Source: an uncultured Solobacterium sp. (GTDB lineage Bacteria; Bacillota_I; Bacilli_A; Erysipelotrichales; Erysipelotrichaceae). From it: a DNA stretch of 64,000 bases. The position numbers and the translations under genes are program-made. The notes under the pieces were generated by a model. It searched no databases. It saw only the letters and a program-made list of their open reading frames with translations, and was not told the DNA's origin. Of the stretch, positions 8,691 to 16,934 are shown piece by piece (positions within the stretch are counted from its first letter, which is position 1; each line of letters opens with the position of its first letter). The stretch spans positions 1 through 64,000 of the forward strand of contig UQPV01000007.1 of assembly GCA_900543035.1 (NCBI GenBank). The letters run 5' to 3'.

Positions 8691-8719
8691 TTGTGGCAAC
8701 GGGCAGTTCAAACTACAAT
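8691..8719 (+). promoter_or_regulatory. Promoter of the XRE regulator gene
   Basis: TTGTGG, 17 bases, TACAAT. The -10 lies 30 bp before the ATG. Confidence 0.6.
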
Positions 8720-8748
8720 AGTGGCGTAAGAGAAAGGAGGACATCCTG

Positions 8749-9258
8749 ATGCTGAATGAAAACATCAAAGCGATCAGAAAATCAAAGGGACTGTCGCAGC
8801 AGGAACTAGCCGTCAGGCTGAACGTCGTGCGGCAGACGATTTCCAAATGGGAACAGGGGCTGTCGGTCCCAGATTCCGATATGCTGATCTCCATATCGGA
8901 AGCGCTCGAAACGCCGGTGAGCAGGTTACTGGGAGAAACGGTCATCGAAACGGAAGCTGACCGCCTGAGCGCCATTGCTGAAAAACTGGAGATCATCAAT
9001 TTGCAGCTGGCGAGAAAGAAAACCATGAGAAGAAAGATCATCCGCTGGCTGCTTGCTGCATCATGCGTAATGATCGCAGTGATCTTTGCGGCCTTGCTCT
9101 TCTGCGGCAGCCCTTATCTGAGCTGGAACCTTCATGATCCTGAAACTGCCGTTCTCAGCGTGGCGTTCCACACATTTGAATGGCTGTTTGTCAGAACAGC
9201 GCCGATCATCTTGGCAGTTGCGGTCATCGGCATCGTCTTCACCCGGAAGAAGGAATGA
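8749..9258 (+). CDS. XRE-family regulator with C-terminal membrane helices
   Basis: 169 residues. A Cro/C1-type helix-turn-helix fills residues 4-58 (IRKSKGLSQQELAVRLNVVRQTISKWEQ), followed by a short linker (about 60-85) and a basic KKTMRRK boundary, then two hydrophobic helices (about 98-118 and 142-162) ending in TRKKE. This membrane-tethered XRE form is common in Firmicutes and probably senses envelope or transport state, but its target genes cannot be read here. Start ATG follows AAAGGAGG by 8 bases. It stands alone, divergent from the VanZ operon, so that operon is a plausible target. Confidence 0.85.
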   Translation: MLNENIKAIRKSKGLSQQELAVRLNVVRQTISKWEQGLSVPDSDMLISISEALETPVSRLLGETVIETEADRLSAIAEKLEIINLQLARKKTMRRKIIRWLLAASCVMIAVIFAALLFCGSPYLSWNLHDPETAVLSVAFHTFEWLFVRTAPIILAVAVIGIVFTRKKE

Positions 9259-9477
9259 TCTCGATGTAGAGACGAATCTCGCGTTTTCTGGATAAACAGA
9301 AAGGCTGGTAAACGGAAAAAAGCGGCACGGCTCTGGCACGATCATATGTCAATCGATCTTCACCGCTGTGCTGACGAATATCAGCTTGCTTGTCCCTCTG
9401 CGATCCTGTCCGCAATAAAAGATGATACGAACAGATGATCAAGCCAGCAGGAACACATCAAATCAGAAAAACGATAC

Positions 9478-9504
9478 AAAAAAAGCCGCTCATCAGAACG
9501 GCTT
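9478..9504 (-). terminator. tRNA-Gln terminator
   Basis: On the minus strand AAGCCG-TTCTGATGAG-CGGCTT followed by a T run, 10 bases past the CCA of the tRNA. Confidence 0.8.
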
Positions 9505-9513
9505 GATTTTCTA

Positions 9514-9589
9514 TGGCTGGGGTACTTGGATTCGAACCAAGGAAATGCCAGATTCAGAGTCTGGTGCCTTACCGCTTGGCTATACCCCA
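9514..9589 (-). tRNA. tRNA-Gln (anticodon CUG)
   Basis: Cloverleaf on the minus strand with acceptor TGGGGTA/TACCCCA, anticodon stem CCAGA/TCTGG around loop CTCTGAA, and T-loop GGTTCGAATCC. The anticodon CTG reads CAG. CCA is encoded (9514-9516). A second Gln tRNA with UUG lies in the five-tRNA operon and shares most of this sequence. Confidence 0.95.
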
Positions 9590-9612
9590 ATGCCTCGTGC
9601 GGAACGATTTAT

Positions 9613-9641
9613 ATTCTACAGAAGAACAAGGTTTTTGTCAA
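9613..9641 (-). promoter_or_regulatory. Promoter of tRNA-Gln
   Basis: On the minus strand a perfect TTGACA, 17 bases, TAGAAT. It ends about 24 bp before the tRNA 5' end. Confidence 0.85.
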
Positions 9642-9790
9642 CAGTTTTCCAAAAAAATTATTTCCTTTTCTCTGCTCAGATCCTCGATCCTGCTTCTTTC
9701 CCCTGTTTTCCGCTTTTCCTTCCCGTTCGTCTTTGATTCGCGGGCATAGAAGACAAATCGATCAGAAAAGGACTTTGCCATAATTCTTTC

Positions 9791-9819
9791 TTGCGCCTGC
9801 ATTCTCTTTATTATATGAT
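9791..9819 (+). promoter_or_regulatory. Promoter of gltX
   Basis: TTGCGC, 17 bases, TATGAT, 30 bp before the start codon. Confidence 0.65.
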
Positions 9820-9848
9820 TATGAAAGAAAGCGGAAAGGAAGTAAACT

Positions 9849-11315
9849 ATGAAAAAAGTCAGAACACGTTTTGCGCCAAGTCCGACGGGCTATATGCACA
9901 TCGGCAATCTGCGCACAGCATTATTCGAATACCTGATCGCCAAACATGAAGGCGGAGATTTCATCCTCCGCATCGAAGATACCGATCAGGGCCGTCTGGT
10001 GGAAGGGGCCACCGACATCATCTATGATACGCTGCGTACAGTTGGTCTGAAGCACGATGAAGGACCGGATGTCGGCGGCGATCATGGACCATATGTACAG
10101 TCCGAACGTCTTCCGATGTACAAAGCATACGCTGAACAGCTCGTGGAACTGGGCGGCGCGCATTACTGCTTCTGCAGCGAGGAAGAAATCGAACGTCAGC
10201 GCAAGGAAGCAGACAGCCTGGGCATCTCCTTCAAATACGATGATCCTTGCAAACACATCTCTCTGGAAGAGGCAAAAGCACGGGTCGCAGACGGCGAGCC
10301 TTACGTCATCCGCCAGACCATCAACAATGTCGGCGAAACTTATTTTGATGACGAGGTCTACGGCCGCATAGAATTTGACACCGACGTGCTGGATGAATCC
10401 GTCCTGATCAAGTCTGACGGATTCCCGACATACAACTTCGCCAATATCATCGATGATCATCAGATGGAGATCACCCATGTCGTCAGAGGAAACGAATACC
10501 TCTCTTCCACGCCGAAGTATAATTTGATCTATGAGGCATACGGATGGGATATCCCGACCTATGTCCACGTCCCGCCGGTGATGAAGGATGAGCACCACAA
10601 GCTGAGCAAGCGCAACGGCGATGCCAGCTTCCAAGATCTGGTCGCAAAAGGATATCTGCCTGAGGCCATCCTGAACTACATCGCCCTGCTAGGCTGGTCT
10701 CCGGAGACCGAGCAGGAGATCTATACGCTGGATGAGCTGATCAAGGTGTTCAACATCTCCCGCATCTCAAAGAGCCCTGCCATCTTCGACATCGACAAGC
10801 TGACGTGGATGAACGGCGTCTATCTGCGCAACATGGATCTCGATCAGTACTATGATCTGGTCAAGCCATATCTGGAAGAGGCCATTCATTCCGAAGTAGA
10901 TCTGCGCAGCGTGGCAAAGATCCTGCAGCCGCGCGTAGATACGCTGGCACAGATCAAGGAAAGCGTGGATTTCATCGACGAACTGCCTGAATATGACTGC
11001 GCCATGTACATCCACAAGAAAATGAAGACGACGCTGGAGATCTCTCTGCGCTCGCTCAACGCTGCGCGGGAAGCACTGGCGGCGCTGGATGACTGGTCAG
11101 AAGAAGAAACGATCCACGATCTGCTGCTCTCGCTGCCAAAACAGCTGGAAATGAAAAACGGACAGGTGCTCTGGCCGGTACGCACCGCCATCACCGGCAA
11201 GCAGTTCACTCCGGGAGGCGCCATCGAGATCGCGCACATCCTGGGCAAGGAAGAGACGCTGAAGCGCATCGACCGCGGCATCGCCAAACTGGAAGAAGCC
11301 ATCAAAGCTGAATGA
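9849..11315 (+). CDS. gltX: Glutamate--tRNA ligase
   Basis: Class I aminoacyl-tRNA synthetase that charges tRNA-Glu in the cytosol. 488 residues, the usual size. The HIGH-type motif PSPTGYMHIGN is at residues 10-20 and the KMSKS-type motif HHKLSKRNGD at about 249-258. The C-terminal anticodon-binding domain follows. Start ATG is preceded by GGAAAGGAAG. It is a single-gene unit with its own promoter and terminator. Many Firmicutes lack GlnRS and use a non-discriminating GluRS plus GatCAB; whether that applies here cannot be read from this window. Confidence 0.97.
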   Translation: MKKVRTRFAPSPTGYMHIGNLRTALFEYLIAKHEGGDFILRIEDTDQGRLVEGATDIIYDTLRTVGLKHDEGPDVGGDHGPYVQSERLPMYKAYAEQLVELGGAHYCFCSEEEIERQRKEADSLGISFKYDDPCKHISLEEAKARVADGEPYVIRQTINNVGETYFDDEVYGRIEFDTDVLDESVLIKSDGFPTYNFANIIDDHQMEITHVVRGNEYLSSTPKYNLIYEAYGWDIPTYVHVPPVMKDEHHKLSKRNGDASFQDLVAKGYLPEAILNYIALLGWSPETEQEIYTLDELIKVFNISRISKSPAIFDIDKLTWMNGVYLRNMDLDQYYDLVKPYLEEAIHSEVDLRSVAKILQPRVDTLAQIKESVDFIDELPEYDCAMYIHKKMKTTLEISLRSLNAAREALAALDDWSEEETIHDLLLSLPKQLEMKNGQVLWPVRTAITGKQFTPGGAIEIAHILGKEETLKRIDRGIAKLEEAIKAE

Positions 11316-11321
11316 TCGATC

Positions 11322-11379
11322 AAAGAGCCGCAACGCTCACAAGGAGCCCGAATTTCCTGTTGAGCATGCGGCTCTTTTT
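11322..11379 (+). terminator. gltX terminator
   Basis: AAAGAGCCGC and GCGGCTCTTTTT form a 10-bp stem with a long loop that may itself fold. The 3' arm runs into Ts. Confidence 0.8.
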
Positions 11380-11453
11380 CCATGACGGTGCATAGACCGC
11401 GCGCTCATCCGCCGGTGAAAGCATGTATCATCTGGGAAAGCGCGCATTTCCGC

Positions 11454-11482
11454 TTGAAAGGAAAAAACGGGAATCGTATAAT
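11454..11482 (+). promoter_or_regulatory. Promoter of the four-helix membrane protein gene
   Basis: TTGAAA, 17 bases, TATAAT, about 40 bp before the start codon. Confidence 0.75.
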
Positions 11483-11522
11483 GTCTGTGCATCGATCATG
11501 ATATGCAGATAAAGGAGCCGAT

Positions 11523-12170
11523 ATGAACATTCTCTCTTATTTTGAAAACGATGAAAAATATCTGTCACAGGTGGATCCTGAATACCGCGGTTTTCTGCGC
11601 GGCTGCTGGATCCAGCTCAAGAAGCATTCCATCCCCGGACATGCCACAGAATCCTTCATGGCTAAGGCCGTGCGTTCCTGTGAACAGCGCGAAGTCGGAC
11701 CAGAAAGCGACCCGGCCGCATTCACGCTTCCCTTCATCACTTCGTTTACTGAAAAGCTGTCCGCATTCCAGCGTCTGATCCTGCGGTTCGCCGATCTGCC
11801 GCTCATCCTCTTTCTCTATGCCGGCATCTATGAAGTCGGGCTCGACTGCCTGGTGGAGCCGCTGCTGAACGGACAGGGCATGCAGATGCAGTTTCCCTTT
11901 ACCATCTCCCTGCTGGCCAATACGCTGATCATCTATGCGATGGCGCAGGTCCTGATGCTTCTGCTCATGCGCGCTTCCAGCACGCTCAGCCTGTATTACT
12001 GGGCCGTGATCCTGGTCGGTTTTCTCTGCTTTCTCGGCCTGATGTACCTTTCCCGCACGTTCCTGAGCATCACGCTGTTTGAGATGCACACGATCGTGTT
12101 CATCATCGCCGCGGGATTTCTGGCCTGGGGCGCCTTGCATCTCTACCGCCGCCTCGACCGCGTACGCTGA
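11523..12170 (+). CDS. Hypothetical four-helix membrane protein
   Basis: 215 residues. A soluble N-terminal part of about 85 residues (MNILSYFENDEKYLSQ at the start) is followed by four hydrophobic helices near residues 88-108, 124-150, 157-177 and 182-203, and a short basic tail (RRLDRVR). The layout resembles small integral proteins of the DUF1129 type, but I would not assign it. It is a single-gene unit with a good promoter, converging on the patatin-like gene, and the hairpin at 12181 serves both. Confidence 0.7.
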   Translation: MNILSYFENDEKYLSQVDPEYRGFLRGCWIQLKKHSIPGHATESFMAKAVRSCEQREVGPESDPAAFTLPFITSFTEKLSAFQRLILRFADLPLILFLYAGIYEVGLDCLVEPLLNGQGMQMQFPFTISLLANTLIIYAMAQVLMLLLMRASSTLSLYYWAVILVGFLCFLGLMYLSRTFLSITLFEMHTIVFIIAAGFLAWGALHLYRRLDRVR

Positions 12171-12175
12171 ACAAA

Positions 12176-12199
12176 TAAAAACCGTCTTGCACAGACGGT
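12176..12199 (-). terminator. Terminator shared by convergent genes
   Basis: ACCGTCT-TGCAC-AGACGGT with an A run on the left, which is a U run for the minus strand. It begins at the stop codon of the patatin-like gene. Confidence 0.8.
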
Positions 12200-13056
12200 C
12201 AATCCATTTCGATGAACGCACGGATCTCATCCATGCGTTCTTTTGTTTCATCATATCCCAGCTGGAACCACGGAGCAAGCAATTCGCGGTCTGTCGTATA
12301 CCGGGTCACACCCAGATCCTTGTGCGGGCGAAGCACGAGCGCCTTCCCTGCTTTTTCCAGTTCTCTGACCTTCCCCCACTGCTCCTTATAACGCACGTGG
12401 CGCAGCTTCAGGTTCTCCCTGATCTCCTTGTTGCCCGGATAAAACAGGCTGGTCAGACGAAGCTGCCATGCCGGCGCCGGCTTACGCACATAATTCTCCT
12501 CTTTGGTCGAGATAAAGATATGCTTTTCATTGCCGCGGCGGATGCTCTGCTCGATCGGGATCATATCGATCAGCCCGGCATCCATGTAAAGATGTCCCTG
12601 AAAGCGATATGGCTTTGCCAGCATCAGCAGCGCGCATGCCGCCTTGACCAGCGTCTGTTCCTTGGGATCAAAGTAAGACTTGTCAAAATACTCTACCTGA
12701 TTGGTTTCGATATTGTACAATCCGATATCCAGCTGCGTGCTGCTCGTCTTGAACGTCTCATAATCAAGCGGAGCATGCCGCTCGATATAGTCGCAAGTCG
12801 CTTCGATGCCGAACAGGCCATGCTCATGGATCAGCGGACGGATGCCTACCGCGCTCTTCTGCGATGCAGATTCCACGCCGGTCACATACAGCCGCTCGCG
12901 CTGTCTGGAGACATAGGCGAGCAGGATCTCAGCCCCGGCACTGATGCCGGCAGTATACGGAAGATATATCTCGTGATCCAGAAGACACTGCAGGACGCCG
13001 GCGGAATATGCCGCCTTGGTGCCGCCGCCTTCACAGATCAATCCAACATTTTTCAT
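12199..13056 (-). CDS. Patatin-like phospholipase family protein
   Basis: Serine acyl hydrolase of the patatin/RssA type. The oxyanion segment CEGGGTKAAYSAG is at residues 8-20, the nucleophile elbow GISAGAE at about 38-44 (Ser in GxSxG), and the catalytic Asp in YMDAGLID near 155-162. At 285 residues it is the single-domain bacterial form, probably cytosolic or loosely membrane-bound, acting on lipid acyl esters. I placed the start at ATG 13056 because GAGGTG lies 9 bases before it; a GTG four codons upstream is the alternative. Single-gene unit. Confidence 0.9.
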   Translation of the reverse strand: MKNVGLICEGGGTKAAYSAGVLQCLLDHEIYLPYTAGISAGAEILLAYVSRQRERLYVTGVESASQKSAVGIRPLIHEHGLFGIEATCDYIERHAPLDYETFKTSSTQLDIGLYNIETNQVEYFDKSYFDPKEQTLVKAACALLMLAKPYRFQGHLYMDAGLIDMIPIEQSIRRGNEKHIFISTKEENYVRKPAPAWQLRLTSLFYPGNKEIRENLKLRHVRYKEQWGKVRELEKAGKALVLRPHKDLGVTRYTTDRELLAPWFQLGYDETKERMDEIRAFIEMD

Positions 13057-13147
13057 CACAGTCAACACCTCAGCACCATATTATATAGTATGATTCCCGT
13101 ATTTTGAAGTTTTTTTCACAATATTGTCGTTTTGTAACACATTGGAC

Positions 13148-13179
13148 AAAAAAAGGATCCACGCTGTCGTGTGATCCTC
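13148..13179 (-). terminator. Terminator of the XRE gene
   Basis: On the minus strand AGGATC(A)CACG-ACAG-CGTGGATCCT followed by seven Ts, six bases after the gene. Confidence 0.85.
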
Positions 13180-13185
13180 TCATGC

Positions 13186-13545
13186 TCAATGTGTTTCTTT
13201 TCCGGCAAACATCTTCAGGATTTCCTCATACAGATCGACGCTCATCTTTTTGCGATCTTCAGGAAACTGATGATACAGATCGATCAGCCGGGATTCCTCT
13301 TTATCCAGGTAAAATGCCGCATGCTCATCTTTCAGCATGAATATGCTATCCAGGCTGATTTCCAGAATGACTGCCATTCTCGCCATCACATCGTAAGAGG
13401 GCGCGGTCTTCCCGCTTGCATAATCTGAAATCGTGCGCTGCGACACACCGATCATGCTGCCAAGCTGTTCCTGTGTGATCCCTTTGCGCCGCATCTGTGT
13501 GGCAATTGCGTTCGCCAGTCGTTTTCCGTAATCTCTCTTATCCAT
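13186..13545 (-). CDS. XRE-family transcriptional regulator
   Basis: 119 residues. A helix-turn-helix of the Cro/C1 type lies at residues 9-63 (QMRRKGITQEQLGSMIGVSQRTISDYASGK), followed by a short acidic tail that ends in KMFAGKETH. It is likely a DNA-binding repressor; no partner gene lies beside it and the target is unknown. The start is taken as ATG 13545, preceded by GAGAGAGG; in-frame ATGs at 13560 and 13566 lack a ribosome site. Confidence 0.85.
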   Translation of the reverse strand: MDKRDYGKRLANAIATQMRRKGITQEQLGSMIGVSQRTISDYASGKTAPSYDVMARMAVILEISLDSIFMLKDEHAAFYLDKEESRLIDLYHQFPEDRKKMSVDLYEEILKMFAGKETH

Positions 13546-13666
13546 AAAACCTCTCTCCATGGGCATTATAAATTATTACTCTGCTGAGCCCTCACTTTCA
13601 GCGAGTATTCCGCTGAAGGCGTTTTGCAGCGGAAACGATCTGCGCGTCATTTCATCCATGCTGTGC

Positions 13667-13672
13667 TATAAT
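13667..13672 (+). promoter_or_regulatory. -10 element for the PHP phosphatase gene
   Basis: TATAAT lies 30 bp before the start codon. GCGTCA 17 bases upstream is a weak -35. Confidence 0.55.
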
Positions 13673-13701
13673 ACTCTCACAGAGAAAAAGGAGGAACTCA
13701 C

Positions 13702-14499
13702 ATGATAGACGGACATGTACATCTTGAAAACGGAGACCTGAGCGTCGACTATGCGATGCAATTTGTCGATGCAGCCGTAAAAAAAGGGATCCGAACGCTT
13801 CAGATCCTTGACCATACGCATCGATTCCTGGAATTCGCCCCTATGTATGCGGGCGTCCGCAGCGCTTCAACGCTGCAGGCTGACTGGCTGAAGAAAAAGA
13901 CGAAGGACCACCTCTCGACGTATCATCACCTGATCGAGACGATGAAGCAGATGGATCTGCCCATCGAGGTCCGTTTCGGGCTGGAGGTCTGCTACACGCC
14001 CGAGGCTGAACCCTTTCTGCGGGACATCCTCAGCCAATATCCTTATGATTTTCTTGTCGGAAGCGTCCATTCCGTTGACGGGATCTTATATGATATGCCA
14101 TTCTCACGCGAACTGCTGTGGGATCGTTACCCTGCCGACGGCATCTACCGGCGTTATTATGAACTGATCGAGCAGCTCATGCGCTCCGGCCTCTTCACCC
14201 AGGTCGCCCATCCGGATACGATCAAGCTGTTCGACATCTACCCTTCCTATGACCTTGTCCCGACTTATGAAAAGCTGGCAAAGCTCGCTGTGGAACAGGA
14301 TCTGTACATGGAGGACAATACCGGCTGCCATTATCGGTACCATACGGCTGATATCGGGCTCAGCGATGCGTTCTTGCGCGTGCTGATCGATCAGCAGGCA
14401 AAGATCATGACTGCCTCAGACGCGCATGTCCCTGAGCATGTCGGCAATTTCATTCCTGAAGCATGCGAAAAGATCAGGCAGATGGAGGCTCAGCGCTGA
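13702..14499 (+). CDS. PHP-domain phosphatase, histidinol-phosphatase (HisJ) family
   Basis: 265 residues of a single PHP domain. Metal ligands typical of HisJ are visible: DGHVHLENGD at residues 3-12, DHTHRFLE near 37-44, GLEVCY with Glu near 95, GSVHSVDG near 117, VAHPDTIK near 171 and ASDAHVPEH near 239-247. Such enzymes remove phosphate from histidinol-phosphate or other small phosphoesters. No other his gene is nearby, so the true substrate is uncertain. Start ATG follows AAAAAGGAGG. The gene overlaps the convergent hflX by 10 bp. Confidence 0.88.
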   Translation: MIDGHVHLENGDLSVDYAMQFVDAAVKKGIRTLQILDHTHRFLEFAPMYAGVRSASTLQADWLKKKTKDHLSTYHHLIETMKQMDLPIEVRFGLEVCYTPEAEPFLRDILSQYPYDFLVGSVHSVDGILYDMPFSRELLWDRYPADGIYRRYYELIEQLMRSGLFTQVAHPDTIKLFDIYPSYDLVPTYEKLAKLAVEQDLYMEDNTGCHYRYHTADIGLSDAFLRVLIDQQAKIMTASDAHVPEHVGNFIPEACEKIRQMEAQR

Positions 14500-15752
14500 G
14501 CCTCGTCTGCCTTTTCATATGCCCGAAACAGCGTCCGCCACGCCGGATCGAGATATCCGCGCATGCGGATCCCCTCATCCGTATCCTCACGCTGCAAAAG
14601 GGCGGCATGGGCATGCAACCGGGGAAGCAGATGAGCCTGCGCATAAGGGAACAGCCAGGTCAAGGCGATTTTCCCGGAAAGGAAGAGCTGATCCAGCGCG
14701 CACAGCAGAAGTTCCATGTCGTCCGCTGTGCTGGCGCTGATCCACACCCGTCCGCCATCGGCATGCGCCGCGATGTCTTCACATCGGTCGATCTTGTTCA
14801 TCACCGTCAGTCGTTCGCTGTCCGCGCATCCGATCTTCTGCAGCGTATCTAACGTTGTCTGCATCTGAACATCATGCTGCGGGTCGGCCGCGTCAACGAC
14901 ATGCAGCAGCAGATCCGCCTCTTTCGCTTCTGAAAGCGTGGCGTCGAACGCTTCGATCAGCGTATGCGGCAGGTCGTTCAGAAAGCCGACCGTATCGCTG
15001 AGCAGAAAGGGCTGATGCGGCGGGATATCGATGAGACGCACGCTGGTATCCAGCGTCGCAAACAGCATGTCCTGCGCAAACACCTGTTTCTTTTGTCCGC
15101 GCTTGCTCAGGCTGAGCAGCTGATTGAGGATGGTCGATTTCCCCGCGTTCGTATAGCCGACCAGCGCGACCCGGGGATACGGCGAACGGCTGCGCGACGC
15201 ATGCTGGACCGTCTGCTTCTTCGACAGCTGCGCAAGCTGACGGCGAAGTGCGCTGATCCGCTGCTGCAGCGCACGCTTATCCAGCGCCAGCTGCTGTTCG
15301 CCGCTGCCTTTGTTGCGGCCGCCGCTCTGCCGGCCCAGATGCGCATGCGCGCCGATCAAACGCGGAAGCTCATACTGACACATCGCCATCTCCACCTGCA
15401 GCCGCGCCTCTTTTGTCCGCGCCCGCTGCGCAAAGATCTTCAGGATCAGCAAGGTCCTGTCGCTCACCTGAGCGCCAAGCGTCCGCTCCATCGTCCGCAG
15501 CTGCGCCGGCGTGCACTCATGCAGCAGGATGACATCATGGACATCCAGCTCCTCCAGGCGCTCCTTCAGTTCCAACAGACGGCCCGCTCCGAAATACGAC
15601 GCCGGATTGCGCGAAGACAGTTTCTGAGTAAATGTTTCTGCCACGCAGAGCCCACAGGCCTCCGCAAGGCTGCACAGCTCCTTCATCTGCGCATCAAAAT
15701 CCATATTCTGCTGTTCACAGACGCCTGCTGCGATCACGCTGATCTGTTCCAT
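14490..15752 (-). CDS. hflX: Ribosome-associated GTPase HflX
   Basis: 420 residues. HflX binds the 50S subunit and splits stalled or hibernating ribosomes, for example under heat or antibiotic stress. The N-terminal HflX domain (about 1-180) carries the conserved LHECTPAQLRTME region and the glycine-rich GRQSGGRNKGSGE linker near 142-154. The GTPase domain follows with G1 ALVGYTNAGKST (about 191-202), G3 DTVGFLNDLPHTLIEAF (about 249-265) and G4 MNKID near 315. The start ATG at 15752 follows GAAGGGAT. Convergent with the PHP gene and divergent from the amidase gene. Confidence 0.94.
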   Translation of the reverse strand: MEQISVIAAGVCEQQNMDFDAQMKELCSLAEACGLCVAETFTQKLSSRNPASYFGAGRLLELKERLEELDVHDVILLHECTPAQLRTMERTLGAQVSDRTLLILKIFAQRARTKEARLQVEMAMCQYELPRLIGAHAHLGRQSGGRNKGSGEQQLALDKRALQQRISALRRQLAQLSKKQTVQHASRSRSPYPRVALVGYTNAGKSTILNQLLSLSKRGQKKQVFAQDMLFATLDTSVRLIDIPPHQPFLLSDTVGFLNDLPHTLIEAFDATLSEAKEADLLLHVVDAADPQHDVQMQTTLDTLQKIGCADSERLTVMNKIDRCEDIAAHADGGRVWISASTADDMELLLCALDQLFLSGKIALTWLFPYAQAHLLPRLHAHAALLQREDTDEGIRMRGYLDPAWRTLFRAYEKADEAQR

Positions 15753-15861
15753 GCGATCCCTTCTTTCTCACTTCGTCTATCATATCATACCCGCTGACCT
15801 AAACAAAGCCCATCACCGCTTGCCCTTTTTTCATAGGATGATACAGAGAGGAGGGGCAGAA

Positions 15862-16443
15862 GTGACGATCCGCATATTCATCGATCAGGGGCATAATCCA
15901 GGCACGGTCAACGCCGGCGCTTCCGCCAACGGGCTGGAGGAGCAGGCAGTCAATTTCGAAGTGGGGAACATGCTCGCTGACCTGCTCGATCAGGACTGCC
16001 GCTTTGCGGTGCGTACTTCCCGCATGTACCCGCAGCAGGTGCTAGGGAGCAGTACGGCCAGCAGCCTGCAGACACGTGTCGATATGGCTAATGCCTGGGG
16101 CGCCGATTATTTCATCAGCATCCATTGCAATTACAACGTCAGCCCCGCAGTCAACGGCAGCGAAGTCTATGTCTATCAGGAACCATCCATCGCATGGACA
16201 CTTGCGCAGAGCGTATTGGAAAACATGGTGCGCACGGCAGGCACAAGAGACAATCTGGTGCGCGTGAACGCATCACTTTATGTGCTCAGACGCACCAGCA
16301 TGCCGGCCATCCTGGTAGAGCTCGCTTATCTATCTAACCCATCCGACGCTCAAAAGCTTCGGGATGATCCGTTCTCCTTCGCCTATGGCATCTATCTGGG
16401 GATCTTGCAGTTCATCTTTGAACAAGGCGGTTTTCCAGCATAA
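15862..16443 (+). CDS. N-acetylmuramoyl-L-alanine amidase (Amidase_3)
   Basis: 193 residues made almost entirely of one Amidase_3 zinc-peptidase domain that cuts the bond between MurNAc and the stem peptide. The first zinc His is in IDQGHNPG near residue 10, followed by GLEEQAVNFEVG with Glu near 34, SIHCNYN with His near 92, and the catalytic Glu in ILVELAYLSNP near 155. No signal peptide is present with this start, unusual for a wall enzyme; it resembles the short CwlD-like forms. The GTG at 15862 is preferred because GAGGAGGGG precedes it by 5 bases; the longer frame upstream overlaps the hflX promoter region. Confidence 0.88.
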   Translation: MTIRIFIDQGHNPGTVNAGASANGLEEQAVNFEVGNMLADLLDQDCRFAVRTSRMYPQQVLGSSTASSLQTRVDMANAWGADYFISIHCNYNVSPAVNGSEVYVYQEPSIAWTLAQSVLENMVRTAGTRDNLVRVNASLYVLRRTSMPAILVELAYLSNPSDAQKLRDDPFSFAYGIYLGILQFIFEQGGFPA

Positions 16444-16444
16444 A

Positions 16445-16473
16445 AAAAGCAGGGGATGTCCCCTGTATTTTGT
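16445..16473 (+). terminator. Amidase gene terminator
   Basis: CAGGGGA-TG-TCCCCTG followed by TATTTTGT, directly after the stop codon. The A run on the left lets it work on the other strand too, behind tRNA-Glu. Confidence 0.75.
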
Positions 16474-16476
16474 TCA

Positions 16477-16552
16477 TGGTGACGCGTACGGGATTCGAAC
16501 CCGTGAATGCATGCGTGAAAGGCATGTGAGTTAACCGTTTCTCCAACGCGCC
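16477..16552 (-). tRNA. tRNA-Glu (anticodon UUC)
   Basis: Acceptor GGCGCGT/ACGCGTC, anticodon stem CATGC/GCATG around loop CTTTCAC, T-loop GGTTCGAATCC, and an encoded CCA at 16477-16479. The anticodon is TTC. Confidence 0.95.
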
Positions 16553-16564
16553 ATCAGCGGGGAT

Positions 16565-16593
16565 ATCATAACATACCTTTTCTCACGGTGCAA
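16565..16593 (-). promoter_or_regulatory. Promoter of tRNA-Glu
   Basis: On the minus strand TTGCAC, 17 bases, TATGAT, ending 12 bp before the tRNA. Confidence 0.75.
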
Positions 16594-16607
16594 TACCTTT
16601 TTGATGT

Positions 16608-16934
16608 TTATCCGATATATAGCGCAAAAGCTACCGCATATTCCCGCTCATGCGCAATGGATAACCGGATCCCCGGCAGCGCGCACACCGGTGCGCCGCT
16701 GTCATCGCTGCGGATCTCGATATCGCAGATATGCAGTTCCCGAACACCGTGCATCGCCTTGACGATGGCTTCCTTGGCCGCAAACCGGCCGGCCAGCCAT
16801 TCCGCCTGCCGCTGGCCCTTCAGCGCCTCAAACTGCGCACGCTCATGTTCGCTCAGAAAATTCGGAAATCCCGGCGTATGGGCCAGCGCATCCTTTACCC
16901 GGGAGATCATCACGATGTCACAGCCGACGTTCAT
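16608..16934 (-). CDS. acpS: Holo-[acyl-carrier-protein] synthase
   Basis: Transfers 4'-phosphopantetheine from CoA to the acyl carrier protein, switching on fatty acid synthesis. 108 residues, the usual AcpS length. The first magnesium ligand is Asp in VGCDIVMISRV (residue 6), and the second is Glu in WLAGRFAAKEAIVKA near residue 51-55; the C-terminal LSIAHEREYAVAFAL is also typical. The ATG at 16934 follows CAGGAGG by 6 bases and overlaps the deoD stop as ATGA, so translation is coupled to deoD. That pairing is unusual; acpS more often sits beside alr or nnrE. Confidence 0.95.
   Translation of the reverse strand: MNVGCDIVMISRVKDALAHTPGFPNFLSEHERAQFEALKGQRQAEWLAGRFAAKEAIVKAMHGVRELHICDIEIRSDDSGAPVCALPGIRLSIAHEREYAVAFALYIG

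Noticed and set aside
12199-13056. Patatin-like gene as part of a CBASS-type defence system
   Set aside because: It stands alone without a nucleotide cyclase or accessory genes, and looks like the common housekeeping-type patatin of Firmicutes.
13542-13702. Possible small operon linking the XRE gene and the PHP phosphatase
   Set aside because: They are divergent, each with its own promoter signals.
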